Shown here one piece after another: positions 27,837-37,185 of a DNA stretch of 64,000 nucleotides. The translations under genes and the position numbers were made by a program. Source of the stretch: Thalassospira povalilytica (GTDB lineage: Bacteria > Pseudomonadota > Alphaproteobacteria > Rhodospirillales > Thalassospiraceae); NCBI RefSeq assembly GCF_002844235.1, contig NZ_PGTS01000004.1:62001-126000 (forward strand), in the 5' to 3' direction. Below the pieces are notes generated by a model, which saw only the letters and a list, made by a program, of their open reading frames with translations, was not told the DNA's origin and made no database searches. Position 1 is the first letter of the stretch. Every line of letters starts with the position of its first letter.

Positions 27837-28454
27837 TCAGCTCGTCAAAACCCACAGCACAACGGCTTCTTCCGGCCCTTTGCGCGTCCAGACATGTTCG
27901 GCACTCGCATCATAATACATTGAGTCCCCTTCATGCAGTTCAAGCGGCTCATAGATCTTGCTATGAACAACAACTGTGCCGCTGAGGATCGTCATGAAAA
28001 TCTCGGCGTCGGTTTTCGGCCAGACGTCATATTCTTCGACGTCACGGGCAACCACGCGGGTCTTTATCGGGGTCATCCGCTTGTTTTTTAGCTCTGCGCA
28101 CAGAAGCTTGTTGTCGCAATTGCCCGACAAATGCGGCTTGCCCTCGTTGGCACGGGTCACACTGCGACGCCCCAAAAGGGTCGGCTGCGCATCCGGGTCA
28201 GACAACAGACTGACCACATCCATATCAAACCCGCGCGCGATGCGCTGAATGGTCGAGATGGTCGGAGACAGTTCGCCGCGTTCAATCTTCGAAAAGGCAG
28301 ATGCAGAAATACCTGATGCCTTGCTGGCATCCTGCAAGGTCCAGCCGCGCCCCTTGCGCAGGTGATGCAATCGCGGTCCGATCTCGTCAGACTGGTCGCT
28401 TGCGACACTTACCTGTCGTCGGTTGGCCTGAAAGTCTTCCAGATCGACATTCAT
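27837..28454 (-). CDS. XRE-family regulator with cupin domain
   Basis: A 205-residue protein: helix-turn-helix at about residues 27-82 (LRKGRGWTLQDASKASGISASAFSK is the core region) and a C-terminal cupin (residues ~130-203) that likely senses a small molecule. Such regulators often control adjacent transport and catabolic genes. It sits divergent to the TRAP operon and is co-transcribed with the hydroxyacid oxidase. A 40-base inverted repeat in the divergent region is the likely operator. Confidence 0.9.
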   Translation of the reverse strand: MNVDLEDFQANRRQVSVASDQSDEIGPRLHHLRKGRGWTLQDASKASGISASAFSKIERGELSPTISTIQRIARGFDMDVVSLLSDPDAQPTLLGRRSVTRANEGKPHLSGNCDNKLLCAELKNKRMTPIKTRVVARDVEEYDVWPKTDAEIFMTILSGTVVVHSKIYEPLELHEGDSMYYDASAEHVWTRKGPEEAVVLWVLTS

Positions 28455-28861
28455 CCTTGCTCATTCCCTTTCGCAAACATCTTACTTTTATTTCCGTCAC
28501 TTACCGGTCTGACAACCATAAATTGCGCACGCCGTGATTCTTTTATGACCAGCACAATATACCATCCTATGCAATATGCCACATATGACAAAAAATATAC
28601 TATAGGAAATTTTTTGTCATATTGTGTTGACTTGCATCATATCGGATATATTTTGAATTTACCGGATGCGATCGGATTCCTTGATGTCCTTCTCGCCCAA
28701 CCATCATTGCACAACCGTTCGGTCTGCATCCGGTAACAAAGCTGGCGCCAGTGATCGGGCACAAAAAAAAGCCCCACGCTGCCGTCCTAACCTTATCAGG
28801 GGAAAACCAGGCAACCTTCGAAGCGCCACTGCTTTGTGCGTCGCCCGGCAAAGGAGTAAAA
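28455..28861. promoter_or_regulatory. Divergent control region of the hydroxyacid cluster
   Basis: No gene is visible in these 407 bases. The middle (about 28540-28660) is very AT-rich and contains the long inverted repeat listed separately. A TTGACT (28627-28632) and TATTTT (28649-28654) with 16 bases between could be a plus-strand promoter right beside it. The last ~100 bases would be the leader of the TRAP binding-protein gene. Confidence 0.5.
28583..28622. promoter_or_regulatory. Large perfect inverted repeat, likely XRE-cupin operator
   Basis: ATATGACAAAAAAT (28583-28596) and ATTTTTTGTCATAT (28609-28622) are exact reverse complements of 14 bases with a 12-base spacer. Arm centres are 26 bases apart. 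Its place between the regulator and the genes it should control, and next to a possible -35 box at 28627, point to an operator. Confidence 0.7.
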
Positions 28862-29896
28862 ATGACAATCCTTCGTAAAATTCGGCATGTCACCCTCGCC
28901 GCCACCATCGGCCTGAGCACCGTTCTTTCCGTATCCGCCTACGCACAAACTGTTGTCAAATTCGCCCACGTAGATGGCGAAGGCAATCTTCTGGACAACC
29001 CTTACTGGACCTTTACCGAGGTCTTCGACAACGTTCTCCAGAACCAGTCCGGCGGCCGCTACAAGCTTGAAGTTTTCCCGAACGGGCAGCTTGGTGATCT
29101 TGAATCCCTTGCAGAACAGAATTCCATCGGCCTTGTCGACATGGTTGGCGGCCTGAATGCAGGCCACCTTGCGGCTTACTATCCGCCGGCACAGATTCTT
29201 GAAATGCCCTATACCTTCCCGACCACAGAAGTCGCGCGCAAGGTTCTCAATGACGGTCCGTTTGGCAAAAAACTGTCTGACATGATCGCCGAGGGCAGTG
29301 GTGTTCGGATTCTCAGCTACCTGACCGGTGCATTCCGCAACTTCTCAAACTCGGTCCGTCCGATCCGCACGCCCGAAGATATGAAGGGCCTGAAAATCCG
29401 CACCCAGACCGTTCCTTTGCATATGGAAATGGTCAAAGCACTTGGCGCATCTCCGACCCCGATTGCATGGGCAGAGCTATACAGCGCCCTTCAGACCGGT
29501 GTTGTTGATGGTCAGGAAAACGCCCCTTACACCATGCTTTTGACCAACCTTCAGGAAGTCCAGAAGTACTACACACTTGATCACCACCTGATCAACATGC
29601 CGCTGATCACCATCAACGACAAATTCTATCAGAATTTGAACTCTGAAGATAAAGTGATCTTCGACAATGCAACCCGCGAAGCAACCTTTGCTATGCTGGG
29701 TATTATCGCTGCCAAGGAATCGCAGGACCTTAAGGTCATCCGTAATGCCGGCGTCGAGATCTATCAGCCCACCCCGGAAGAATTCCAGAAATTCGTTGAT
29801 GCAACCAAGGAACCCATCCGTGCCTTCATGGCAGACAAGGTTGGTATCGACTTGATCAACGAACTTGAAGCAGCCGTCCAAGCGGCACAGGAATAA
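28862..29896 (+). CDS. TRAP solute-binding protein (DctP family)
   Basis: A 344-residue periplasmic binding protein. Sec signal peptide at residues 1-29 (MTILRKIRHVTLAATIG, ending AYAQ). DctP-type features include FPNGQLGDLESLAEQNSIG near residue 75 and GLKIRTQTVPLHMEMVKALGA near residue 175, where the conserved arginine binds the ligand carboxylate. The ATG at 28862 has GGAG upstream. First gene of a five-gene plus operon. The likely ligand is an organic acid, inferred from family and from the hydroxyacid oxidases nearby. Confidence 0.92.
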   Translation: MTILRKIRHVTLAATIGLSTVLSVSAYAQTVVKFAHVDGEGNLLDNPYWTFTEVFDNVLQNQSGGRYKLEVFPNGQLGDLESLAEQNSIGLVDMVGGLNAGHLAAYYPPAQILEMPYTFPTTEVARKVLNDGPFGKKLSDMIAEGSGVRILSYLTGAFRNFSNSVRPIRTPEDMKGLKIRTQTVPLHMEMVKALGASPTPIAWAELYSALQTGVVDGQENAPYTMLLTNLQEVQKYYTLDHHLINMPLITINDKFYQNLNSEDKVIFDNATREATFAMLGIIAAKESQDLKVIRNAGVEIYQPTPEEFQKFVDATKEPIRAFMADKVGIDLINELEAAVQAAQE

Positions 29897-29902
29897 GATC
29901 CA

Positions 29903-29930
29903 CGGGCCCGGGCAGCATTGTCCGGGCCCG
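29903..29930 (+). other. Stem-loop after the TRAP binding-protein gene
   Basis: CGGGCCCGG (29903-29911) and CCGGGCCCG (29922-29930) form a 9-base all-GC stem with a 10-base loop, only 7 bases after the stop codon. No T-run follows. It is placed to block 3' decay of the binding-protein message. Confidence 0.7.
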
Positions 29931-30031
29931 CGTGCTTCCCGCTTTATTTGCGAATTGTACTCGGTCCATTCGCACGCCGTTCTGCGATTGATGTTTCACC
30001 TGCCCGAAACACAATCCGAGAGAGGACCTTC

Positions 30032-30550
30032 ATGCTTCAGACCCTCGATAAACTTTCATTGGCCGTTGCCTATGGCACCTCAGTCGTTGCACGACTGATG
30101 CTGGCATCCGTCGCCGTTGTCCTGTTCATGCAGGTCGTTTTGCGATTTGGCTTCGGTTTTTCCCTACCCTGGCCGGAAGAAGCATCACGCTTTCTGATGG
30201 TGTGGGTAGTGATGCTTGGTGGCAGTCTGCTTGTCCGCGACGAACAACTTGTCTGCGTTGATTTCTTTGACAAGTTCTGGCCGCGCAAATGGCTTGGCTA
30301 TCGCAATGCCCTGTTCCGCCTGCTTCTGGCATTCCTGCTGACGGTTCTGCTGATCAAGGGCATCGATTCCGCAATCTTTGGAATGCGTCGCACGTCAGCA
30401 GCACTCAATCTGTCGTGGTTCTGGATCTATCTCTCTGTTCCGGTCGGAGCAGCTCTGATGTTGTTCCACATGGTTATCCTGGCCATTCGTGACCTGATCA
30501 AAGGTCCCGATCTTGAGCAGGAAGCATCTCTTCTTCGCGCCGAGCTCTGA
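30032..30550 (+). CDS. TRAP transporter small permease (DctQ family)
   Basis: A 172-residue membrane protein with four hydrophobic segments and the DctQ-typical FSLPWPEEASRFLMVWVVM region near residues 45-65. The ATG at 30032 has GAGAGGA upstream; the frame is open further upstream but that stretch includes the stem-loop region. The large permease gene starts 8 bases after it. Confidence 0.9.
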   Translation: MLQTLDKLSLAVAYGTSVVARLMLASVAVVLFMQVVLRFGFGFSLPWPEEASRFLMVWVVMLGGSLLVRDEQLVCVDFFDKFWPRKWLGYRNALFRLLLAFLLTVLLIKGIDSAIFGMRRTSAALNLSWFWIYLSVPVGAALMLFHMVILAIRDLIKGPDLEQEASLLRAEL

Positions 30551-30558
30551 GGGCCATT

Positions 30559-31863
30559 ATGGATTACGCACTTATCACCATGATCGGGTTGTTGCTGTTG
30601 CTGATGTTCCTCGGCAGCCCGGTAATCTTTGCGATCGGTTTCGCCGGTCTTTCCTATTTCTTCGTCAAGCCCGGCATGACCGACATGCTGCACATGTATT
30701 CCCATAAATTCTTTACCGGGATGGATGTGTTTATCTGGCTATCGATTCCGCTGTTTATCATTGCCGGTGAAATCATGACATCGGTGGGAATGACAGAACG
30801 GCTTGTTCAGTTTTCCCGCCTGCTGGTCGGTCGCTGGCGCGGCGGTCTGGCCTATGTCAACGTTGTCGGTTCGATGATGTTTTCCGGCGTTTCCGGTTCC
30901 GCCCTTGCCGATATTTCGGCCCTTGGTCCTGTCGAAATCGACATGATGAAAAAGGACGGTTACCGCGCGGACTTTGCCGCGGCCGTTACGGTCAGCTCCG
31001 CCATTCAGGGACCGATCATTCCGCCATCTATCCCGCTGATCATTTTTTCGAGCCTGACCAACACGTCAGTTGCGGCCCTGTTCCTGGGCGGCGCGGTACC
31101 CGGTGCGTTGATGGGGATCGCGCAGATCATCGTGATCTATTTCATCGCACGCAAAAACAACTTCCCGGCCAACCCGATCAAGGCCCTGACCTTTGGCCTT
31201 GCGTTCCGCATTTTCTATAATGCGTTCTGGGCTTTGTTCATGCCGCTGATCATCATTGGCGGGATCATTTCGGGCATTTTTACCGCAACCGAGGCCGCAT
31301 CAATTGCCGTTGCCTATGCCATTGTTGTTGGTATCTGCGCTTACCGCACCCTGTCGCTTAAACAGATCTGGGACATCCTTGATCGTGCTGTGCGGACATC
31401 TGCGTCGGTTTATCTGATTGTCGGCTTTGCCAGCGTCATCAGTTGGATCCTTGCTACCGAGCGCGTACCGTCCGAGCTGACGGACCTGATCGCAAACCTT
31501 GATATGCAGCCCTGGATGCTGCTGCTGTGCCTCAACATCTTCTTCCTGATCAATGGTCTTTGGATCGGGGATTCTGTTCAGTTGCTGCTGTTTGCACCGC
31601 TTTTCACCCCGATCGTTGCCGCAATGGGTGTCGATCCGGTGCAATTCGGTGTGATCATGGTTGTTAACGTCATGATCGGGTTGATGACACCACCTTATGG
31701 ATTGGGACTTTATCTGGGATCGGCCATCAGCGGCCAGCCCCTTGCCGCCATTGTCCGCAAAAGTTTCCCGTTCCTTGTTTCGAATATCGTTGTGTTGCTG
31801 ATCGTGACTTATGTCCCGGCTGTTTCACTGACATTGCCGCGTTTGCTCGGCTTCCTCGACTAA
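30559..31863 (+). CDS. TRAP transporter large permease (DctM family)
   Basis: A 434-residue protein with about 12 hydrophobic segments, standard DctM length. The conserved stretch GPIIPPSIPLIIFSSL (near residue 153) and a second PPYGLGLY motif near residue 380 are typical. It forms the sodium-coupled channel with the small permease just upstream. It is followed after 30 bases by a DapA-like lyase gene in the same transcript. Confidence 0.92.
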   Translation: MDYALITMIGLLLLLMFLGSPVIFAIGFAGLSYFFVKPGMTDMLHMYSHKFFTGMDVFIWLSIPLFIIAGEIMTSVGMTERLVQFSRLLVGRWRGGLAYVNVVGSMMFSGVSGSALADISALGPVEIDMMKKDGYRADFAAAVTVSSAIQGPIIPPSIPLIIFSSLTNTSVAALFLGGAVPGALMGIAQIIVIYFIARKNNFPANPIKALTFGLAFRIFYNAFWALFMPLIIIGGIISGIFTATEAASIAVAYAIVVGICAYRTLSLKQIWDILDRAVRTSASVYLIVGFASVISWILATERVPSELTDLIANLDMQPWMLLLCLNIFFLINGLWIGDSVQLLLFAPLFTPIVAAMGVDPVQFGVIMVVNVMIGLMTPPYGLGLYLGSAISGQPLAAIVRKSFPFLVSNIVVLLIVTYVPAVSLTLPRLLGFLD

Positions 31864-31893
31864 TCGCCACCACCCAAAAGATATGAGACTAAA

Positions 31894-32793
31894 ATGACGC
31901 TCACCAAAAACGATATCAGTGGCCTTTATACCGCCATTGTCACGCCCTTCGCCGCAGACAAATCTGTTGATCACAATGCCCTTGCAGCGCTGGTCTCCCG
32001 TCAGCTTGCCGCTGGTGCAACCGGTATCGTCCCGATCGGTGGTACCGGTGAATACCCCGCCCTGTCGCGTCAGGAACGCAAGGACATTGTTAAAACCTGT
32101 GTTGAAGCCGCGGGCGACGCACCGGTCATTCCGGGTGTTCTTTCGACCGGCTTCCTTGATGCTGTCGAAGCAGGCAAGGATTTTGAAGCTGTCGGTGCGG
32201 CCGGTGTCATGACCGTGACCCCGTATTATGCCGCTGGCACCCAGGAAGGCATGCGCGAATATTTCGCCAACTATCGTAACGAAGTCGGCGTTCCCGTTCT
32301 TCTTTATGAAATTCCGCGTCGTACCACCGTTGCCACCAAGGCCGAAACCATTCAGGCAATGGCAGAAGACGGCTCGATCATCGGCATGAAATGCTCGAAC
32401 TACGACATGCCGGAATTCATCAAGACCATGAAATTTGCCGGTGAGAAAATGGCGATCCTCAGTGGCGAAGAACCGCTCTTCGCGACCCATGTAACCATGG
32501 GTGCCAAGGGTGGCGTTCTGGCTTCTGCCAACATCTATCCGGAAATCTGGATCGAGATTTTCAATCTTGCACGCGAAGGCAAACTGAACGAAGCGCTGAA
32601 ACTTCAGACCAAGCTTGATTGCGCGATTGATGCGATCTATCGCGAAACCAATCCAGGCCCGCTTAAGAAATACATGGAAATGGCTGGTCAGCCGGTCGGC
32701 GATGTCCGCCTTCCGCTGCAAAGCCCGTCCCAGGACACGATGGCAGCCCTTAAGTCTGCTTTCGATGTTACCTCAGTTGCCAACGTCGCCTGA
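31894..32793 (+). CDS. DapA/NanA-family class I aldolase (dihydrodipicolinate synthase-like)
   Basis: A 299-residue TIM-barrel lyase. The Schiff-base lysine is in IIGMKCSN and the catalytic tyrosine in LLYEIPRRT. The GTGEYPAL motif near residue 50, in place of the usual GTTGE, hints at a catabolic member and not lysine biosynthesis. The family makes or breaks C-C bonds using pyruvate or other 2-keto acids. Placed after a TRAP importer and before a D-2-hydroxyacid dehydrogenase, it probably cleaves a 2-keto acid formed from the imported hydroxy acid. The substrate is not known. Confidence 0.85.
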   Translation: MTLTKNDISGLYTAIVTPFAADKSVDHNALAALVSRQLAAGATGIVPIGGTGEYPALSRQERKDIVKTCVEAAGDAPVIPGVLSTGFLDAVEAGKDFEAVGAAGVMTVTPYYAAGTQEGMREYFANYRNEVGVPVLLYEIPRRTTVATKAETIQAMAEDGSIIGMKCSNYDMPEFIKTMKFAGEKMAILSGEEPLFATHVTMGAKGGVLASANIYPEIWIEIFNLAREGKLNEALKLQTKLDCAIDAIYRETNPGPLKKYMEMAGQPVGDVRLPLQSPSQDTMAALKSAFDVTSVANVA

Positions 32794-32816
32794 TTTATCT
32801 TTTCCAAGGACCTGCC

Positions 32817-34235
32817 ATGATTGATCGTCTCCTCCAAATTCTCGGCGATAAAGGTTTGATCACCGATCCTCAAGAAATGCGCCCCTTCTTGACCGATTGG
32901 CGTGATCGCAGGCAAGGCAAGGCGGTTTGCGTTGCGCTTCCAGCCAGCGTCGAGGAGGTCTCCCTGACGATGAAGGTGGCTGCCGAGGAAGGGCAGCCGG
33001 TATTTCCCCTCGGGGGAAATACCGGTCTTTGCTATGGCGGTGTGCCCGAAAGCCCGTCGCCCGAAGACAAACCCGGTATCGTCATCAGCCTGCAACGCAT
33101 GAAGCAAATCCGCGACATTGATGTTGCGGCCAATATTGCCACTGTCGATGCCGGTGTGATCCTGGCCGAGCTGCATGAAAAGACCAAAGCCCACAAACGC
33201 CAGTTCCCGCTGTATCTTGGCAGTGAAGGCAGTGCGCAGATTGGCGGTCTGATTTCGACCAATGCCGGTGGCACCGGCGTTGTGAAATATGGCCCGATGC
33301 GTGATCTGGTTTGTGGCATCGAAGTCGTTCTGGCCGATGGCCGCATTCTAAGCGATCTTGAAGGCCTTAAGAAAAACAATACCGGCTATGACCTTAAACA
33401 CCTGTTCATCGGAGCCGAAGGTACACTTGGCATCGTAACCGGCGCAGCCCTTCGTCTGCATCCGGAAAACACCAATGATGCCCATGCGTGGGTGTCGGTT
33501 GATTCCCCGGAATCTGCGGTGCGTCTGTTCACCGAGTTTCAGGAAAAATGCGGTTCCTATGTCGAGGCATTCGAACTTCTGTCCGGCACCGAAATTGATG
33601 CCGTCGTCCGTCATATCGACCGTGTGCATGTGCCCTTTGACAGCGTGCCGGAATGGTCATTGATGATCGAACTGACATCGAATGACAGCACGGTTGATCT
33701 GAATGCCGCGTTCGAGGAAATCCTTGGCGAAAATCTTGAAAACGGATCGGTTCTTGATGCTTTCATCGCGACCCATTCCCAACAGGCCGAACAAATCTGG
33801 CATGTCCGTCATTCCGTGACCGAGGCCAACAAGCTTGAAGGCATGGGCATGGTCCATGACGTTGCCGTGCGCGTATCCAAGGTCCCCGCATTCATCGCTA
33901 AGGCCAAGGAAGTCACTGCTGAAAAATTCCCGATGGCGACCCCGCTTCTGGTCAACCATCTGGGGGACGGCAATGTGCATTACATCCTGATGTTCCCGCA
34001 TGATTACTGGAAAAGCCTGCCCGATCCCGAAGCAGTTACCCACGATGTTCAGACCTGCGTGCATGATATTGCCGCAAGTTTCGGCGGAACGTTCAGCGCC
34101 GAACATGGCGTTGGCCGCAAACTGACGGACGAGCTGAAACGTCTTGCGGACCCGCTGCGGTATGAGCTGATGAAAAACGTCAAACAGGTCTTTGATCCGG
34201 AAAACCGCATGAACCCGGGCGTTCTGTTTGAATAG
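32817..34235 (+). CDS. FAD-linked D-2-hydroxyacid dehydrogenase (GlcD/D-lactate type)
   Basis: A 472-residue flavoprotein of the VAO family. The FAD-binding domain is shown by FPLGGNTGLCYGG near residue 62 and GGLISTNAGGTGVVKYG near residue 143. The C-terminal cap domain has the family motifs NHLGDGNVHY and EHGVGRKL, and the tail ends DPENRMNPGVLF. It oxidises a D-2-hydroxy acid such as lactate or 2-hydroxyglutarate, passing electrons to a quinone or electron-transfer flavoprotein. It is the last gene of the TRAP operon; a terminator follows at 34300. Confidence 0.88.
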   Translation: MIDRLLQILGDKGLITDPQEMRPFLTDWRDRRQGKAVCVALPASVEEVSLTMKVAAEEGQPVFPLGGNTGLCYGGVPESPSPEDKPGIVISLQRMKQIRDIDVAANIATVDAGVILAELHEKTKAHKRQFPLYLGSEGSAQIGGLISTNAGGTGVVKYGPMRDLVCGIEVVLADGRILSDLEGLKKNNTGYDLKHLFIGAEGTLGIVTGAALRLHPENTNDAHAWVSVDSPESAVRLFTEFQEKCGSYVEAFELLSGTEIDAVVRHIDRVHVPFDSVPEWSLMIELTSNDSTVDLNAAFEEILGENLENGSVLDAFIATHSQQAEQIWHVRHSVTEANKLEGMGMVHDVAVRVSKVPAFIAKAKEVTAEKFPMATPLLVNHLGDGNVHYILMFPHDYWKSLPDPEAVTHDVQTCVHDIAASFGGTFSAEHGVGRKLTDELKRLADPLRYELMKNVKQVFDPENRMNPGVLFE

Positions 34236-34299
34236 CTGTCGTCTAACAAATATGGTTTCCGATCTGCTTCGTCTCCCAATCATAAGCAGCATCGATAGA

Positions 34300-34332
34300 A
34301 GCGGGCGCAACCTTGTTGCGTCCGCTTTTTTT
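34300..34332 (+). terminator. Terminator of the TRAP/hydroxyacid operon
   Basis: AGCGGGCGCAAC (34300-34311) and GTTGCGTCCGCT (34315-34326) pair over 12 positions with one G-U pair and a 3-base loop, then run into seven T (34326-34332). A textbook Rho-independent terminator, 64 bases after the last gene. Confidence 0.92.
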
Positions 34333-34526
34333 GATTTCCCCCCATGCTTCGATCAACTATCCCCCCGAAACACCCGTCGCGACCAGCCTGTTTTTGGCCG
34401 TTTGGAAAAGTTGATCACCCTGTTCGGAGCCCACGGTAAATGGGCCAAATACCCGTTTACCGCTTGGTTACCTGCGCCTGCGTGATGATCGCCCATAACA
34501 AGCCAAAAGAGAGAGATGAGGCGGTC

Positions 34527-34988
34527 ATGCAATATCAGCTTAAAATCAATGGCGAGACCCGCACCGTTGATGCCGAACCCGGCACACCGTTGCTTTGGGT
34601 TTTGCGCGATGAACTTCAACTGACCGGGACCAAGTTCGGTTGCGGTGTTGCCTATTGCGGTGCCTGCACCGTGCATGTGGACGGTTACCCTACCCGTTCC
34701 TGCCAGACCTTTGTCGAAGACGCGGTTGATAGCGAAATCACCACCATCGAAGGTGCGACCGACAAGGTTGCCCAAGCCGTTCAGGAAGCGTGGCGTGAAA
34801 AAGACGTCGTGCAGTGCGGCTGGTGCCAGTCCGGTCAGATCATGTCGGCCATCGGTCTTTTGACCGAAAACCCGAAACCGACCGATGATGACATCAAGGA
34901 TTACATGAATGGCAATGCCTGCCGCTGTGTGACCTATGTCCGCATCAACGAAGCCATCAAGCTCGCATCCCAAAAGCTGGAGGCCTAA
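34527..34988 (+). CDS. [2Fe-2S] subunit of a molybdenum hydroxylase (IorA-like)
   Basis: A 153-residue iron-sulfur subunit. The N-terminal plant-ferredoxin-type cluster is bound by the cysteines in FGCGVAYCGACTVH and a later Cys in TRSC; the C-terminal helical domain binds a second cluster through CGWCQSG and NACRCVTY. This is the complete pattern of xanthine oxidase-family small subunits. It passes electrons from the molybdenum site of the next gene's product, which starts 3 bases later. The ATG at 34527 gives the normal length. Confidence 0.92.
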   Translation: MQYQLKINGETRTVDAEPGTPLLWVLRDELQLTGTKFGCGVAYCGACTVHVDGYPTRSCQTFVEDAVDSEITTIEGATDKVAQAVQEAWREKDVVQCGWCQSGQIMSAIGLLTENPKPTDDDIKDYMNGNACRCVTYVRINEAIKLASQKLEA

Positions 34989-34991
34989 GTC

Positions 34992-37160
34992 ATGAACATC
35001 AATGTTTCACGTCGCGGTTTCCTTAAGGCATCTGCTGCGGGCACCACTGCCCTTCTGGTCGGGATCAATGCCAAGGGTGTTCTCGCGGCCGGTTCAACGG
35101 CGACGGCGGCAACCGATCTGAACCCGTTTGTCAAAATCGATGCCGATGGCACCGTTACCGTCATCATCAAGCATTTCGAAATGGGCCAGGGCACGACAAC
35201 CGGCCTGACCACACTGGTCGCCGAAGAACTCGATGCCAATTGGGATACGGTCGTTCCCGAATTCGCCCCGGCCGATGTTGAACGCTACAAGAACCTGTTC
35301 TTTGGTGCGCAAGGCACGGGTGGATCGACCTCGATCGCCAACTCCTTCATGCAGTATCGCGAAGCCGGTGCGGCTGCGCGCGACCTTCTGGTACGTGCTG
35401 CCGCCCAAAGCTGGGGTGTCGATGCATCAACCATCACGGTTGAAAACGGCATGCTGTCATCGGGCGGAAAATCCGGTCATTTCGGCGAATTCGTTGCCAT
35501 CGCCGCAACGCTTTCCCCTGTCGAAAAGCCCGCGGTCAAAACCCCCGATCAGTTCAAACTGATTGGCAGTGACAAGCTGCACCGCAAGGACAATACCGGT
35601 AAAACCAATGGCACCGCGATGTTTGCCATGGATGTCAATCTGCCTGGCATGATCTATGCCGCCATCATCCGCAGCCCGAAATTCGGCGGCACGGTGGTGT
35701 CATTTGATGACAGTGCGGCCAAGGATGTCGGTGGTTTTATCGCTGCACAGGTTCTGCCCAACAAGGCCGGCGTGGTTGCCTTTGGCAAAAATACCTGGGC
35801 GGCGTTTCAGGCCCGTGACGCCCTGTCGGTTGAATGGGATTTCAGTGCGGCGGAAACACGCAGCACCGATGCCATGATTGCCGATCATGTTGCATTGCTT
35901 GATGCCCCGCAATTTGATGCCAATCACGAAGTGCCGCTGGCCTCGGTTACACCGATCCTTGAAGGGGCCGCCAAAACGATTGATGCACAATTCACCTTCC
36001 CGTTCCTGGCCCATGCACCGCTGGAGCCGGAAAACTGCACGATTGAGCCGGTTGGGGATGGTGTGCGCGTTCATGACGGCTGCCAGTTCCCGACCCTGAC
36101 CCGTCCGATGGTCGCAGCAACCCTTGGCATTGATCCGTCCAAGGTCGAGATCAGAACGCTTTATGCTGGCGGATCATTTGGCCGTCGTGCCAATGCGGCA
36201 TCGGATTACAATGTCGAAGCCGCCATGGCCTTTGCCGTTTCCGGACGCAAGGTTCCGGTCAAACTGGTCTGGAGCCGCGAAGACGATATCAAGGGCGGCT
36301 ATTATCGCCCGATGTCGGCCCATCGTGCCAAAATCGGCATTGATGCCGATGGCAAGATTGTCGGCTGGGATCATCGTCTGGCAACCAAATCGATCGCCAA
36401 GGGTGGCCCGTTCGAAATGATGGTTCAGAACGGCGTTGACCCGACCTCGGTCGAAGGAGTCGCCGAAAGTCTTTATACCCTTCCCAATATGGGGATCGGT
36501 CTAAGTGACTTTACCACCGCGGTTCCGATCAACTGGTGGCGGTCAGTCGGTCATACCCATACCGGCTTTGTGATGGAAAGTCTGATGGATATGGTCGCGA
36601 CCGAAACCGGTCAGGACCCGATTGACATGCGTCTTGCCATGCTCGACCCGTCTGGTGCCAATCAGGCCCGCATGATCGAGGCCATCAAACTGGTCCGCGA
36701 GATTTCCGGTTGGCAAAAAGGCGACAAGCGCGGCTTTGCTGCCCACTTCTCGTTCAATACCTGTGTGGCAGTGGTTGCCGATGTCACGGTCGAAGACACC
36801 ACTGTTCACGTCAACAAGCTGTTCATGGCGGTCGAATGCGGGGTTGCCATCAATCCCGATGTCATCCGTGCCCAGATGGAAGGCGGGGCGGGCTATGCCC
36901 TTTCGGCCATCTTCCGCAACGAAGTCACCCTGACCGACGGCGAAGTCGATCAGTACAACTTCCCGGACTATGAATTGCTGCGCAATCCGGAAATGCCGGA
37001 AATCGAAGTCGCCATTGTTTCATCGAACAATGCACCAACCGGTGTTGGCGAACCGGGCGTTCCCCCGACCGGTCCGGCTGTTGCCAACGCCATCTTTGCC
37101 CAAACCGGCAAACGGATCCTTGATCTTCCCATGACCAAGGCCGGTTTCGATTTCGTCTAA
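34992..37160 (+). CDS. Molybdopterin-binding subunit, isoquinoline 1-oxidoreductase type (IorB-like)
   Basis: A 722-residue large subunit of the aldehyde/xanthine oxidase superfamily. Residues 1-32 form a Tat signal (SRRGFLKASAAG, then a hydrophobic stretch ending VLAAG), so the enzyme is probably exported folded. Molybdopterin-binding and active-site motifs include GQGTTTG (with the preceding FEM) near residue 65, YAGGSFGRRA near 394 and GVGEPGVPPTGPAVANAI near the C-terminus, whose glutamate is the likely catalytic base. The family hydroxylates N-heterocycles or oxidises aldehydes; the substrate here is unknown. Confidence 0.9.
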   Translation: MNINVSRRGFLKASAAGTTALLVGINAKGVLAAGSTATAATDLNPFVKIDADGTVTVIIKHFEMGQGTTTGLTTLVAEELDANWDTVVPEFAPADVERYKNLFFGAQGTGGSTSIANSFMQYREAGAAARDLLVRAAAQSWGVDASTITVENGMLSSGGKSGHFGEFVAIAATLSPVEKPAVKTPDQFKLIGSDKLHRKDNTGKTNGTAMFAMDVNLPGMIYAAIIRSPKFGGTVVSFDDSAAKDVGGFIAAQVLPNKAGVVAFGKNTWAAFQARDALSVEWDFSAAETRSTDAMIADHVALLDAPQFDANHEVPLASVTPILEGAAKTIDAQFTFPFLAHAPLEPENCTIEPVGDGVRVHDGCQFPTLTRPMVAATLGIDPSKVEIRTLYAGGSFGRRANAASDYNVEAAMAFAVSGRKVPVKLVWSREDDIKGGYYRPMSAHRAKIGIDADGKIVGWDHRLATKSIAKGGPFEMMVQNGVDPTSVEGVAESLYTLPNMGIGLSDFTTAVPINWWRSVGHTHTGFVMESLMDMVATETGQDPIDMRLAMLDPSGANQARMIEAIKLVREISGWQKGDKRGFAAHFSFNTCVAVVADVTVEDTTVHVNKLFMAVECGVAINPDVIRAQMEGGAGYALSAIFRNEVTLTDGEVDQYNFPDYELLRNPEMPEIEVAIVSSNNAPTGVGEPGVPPTGPAVANAIFAQTGKRILDLPMTKAGFDFV

Positions 37161-37185
37161 GGTATCGTCGGCATTGCCGGCATCG

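Noticed and set aside
31825-32721. A 298-residue minus-strand open frame over the DapA-like gene
   Set aside because: Opposite to a gene with clear catalytic motifs; no ribosome site and no family pattern.
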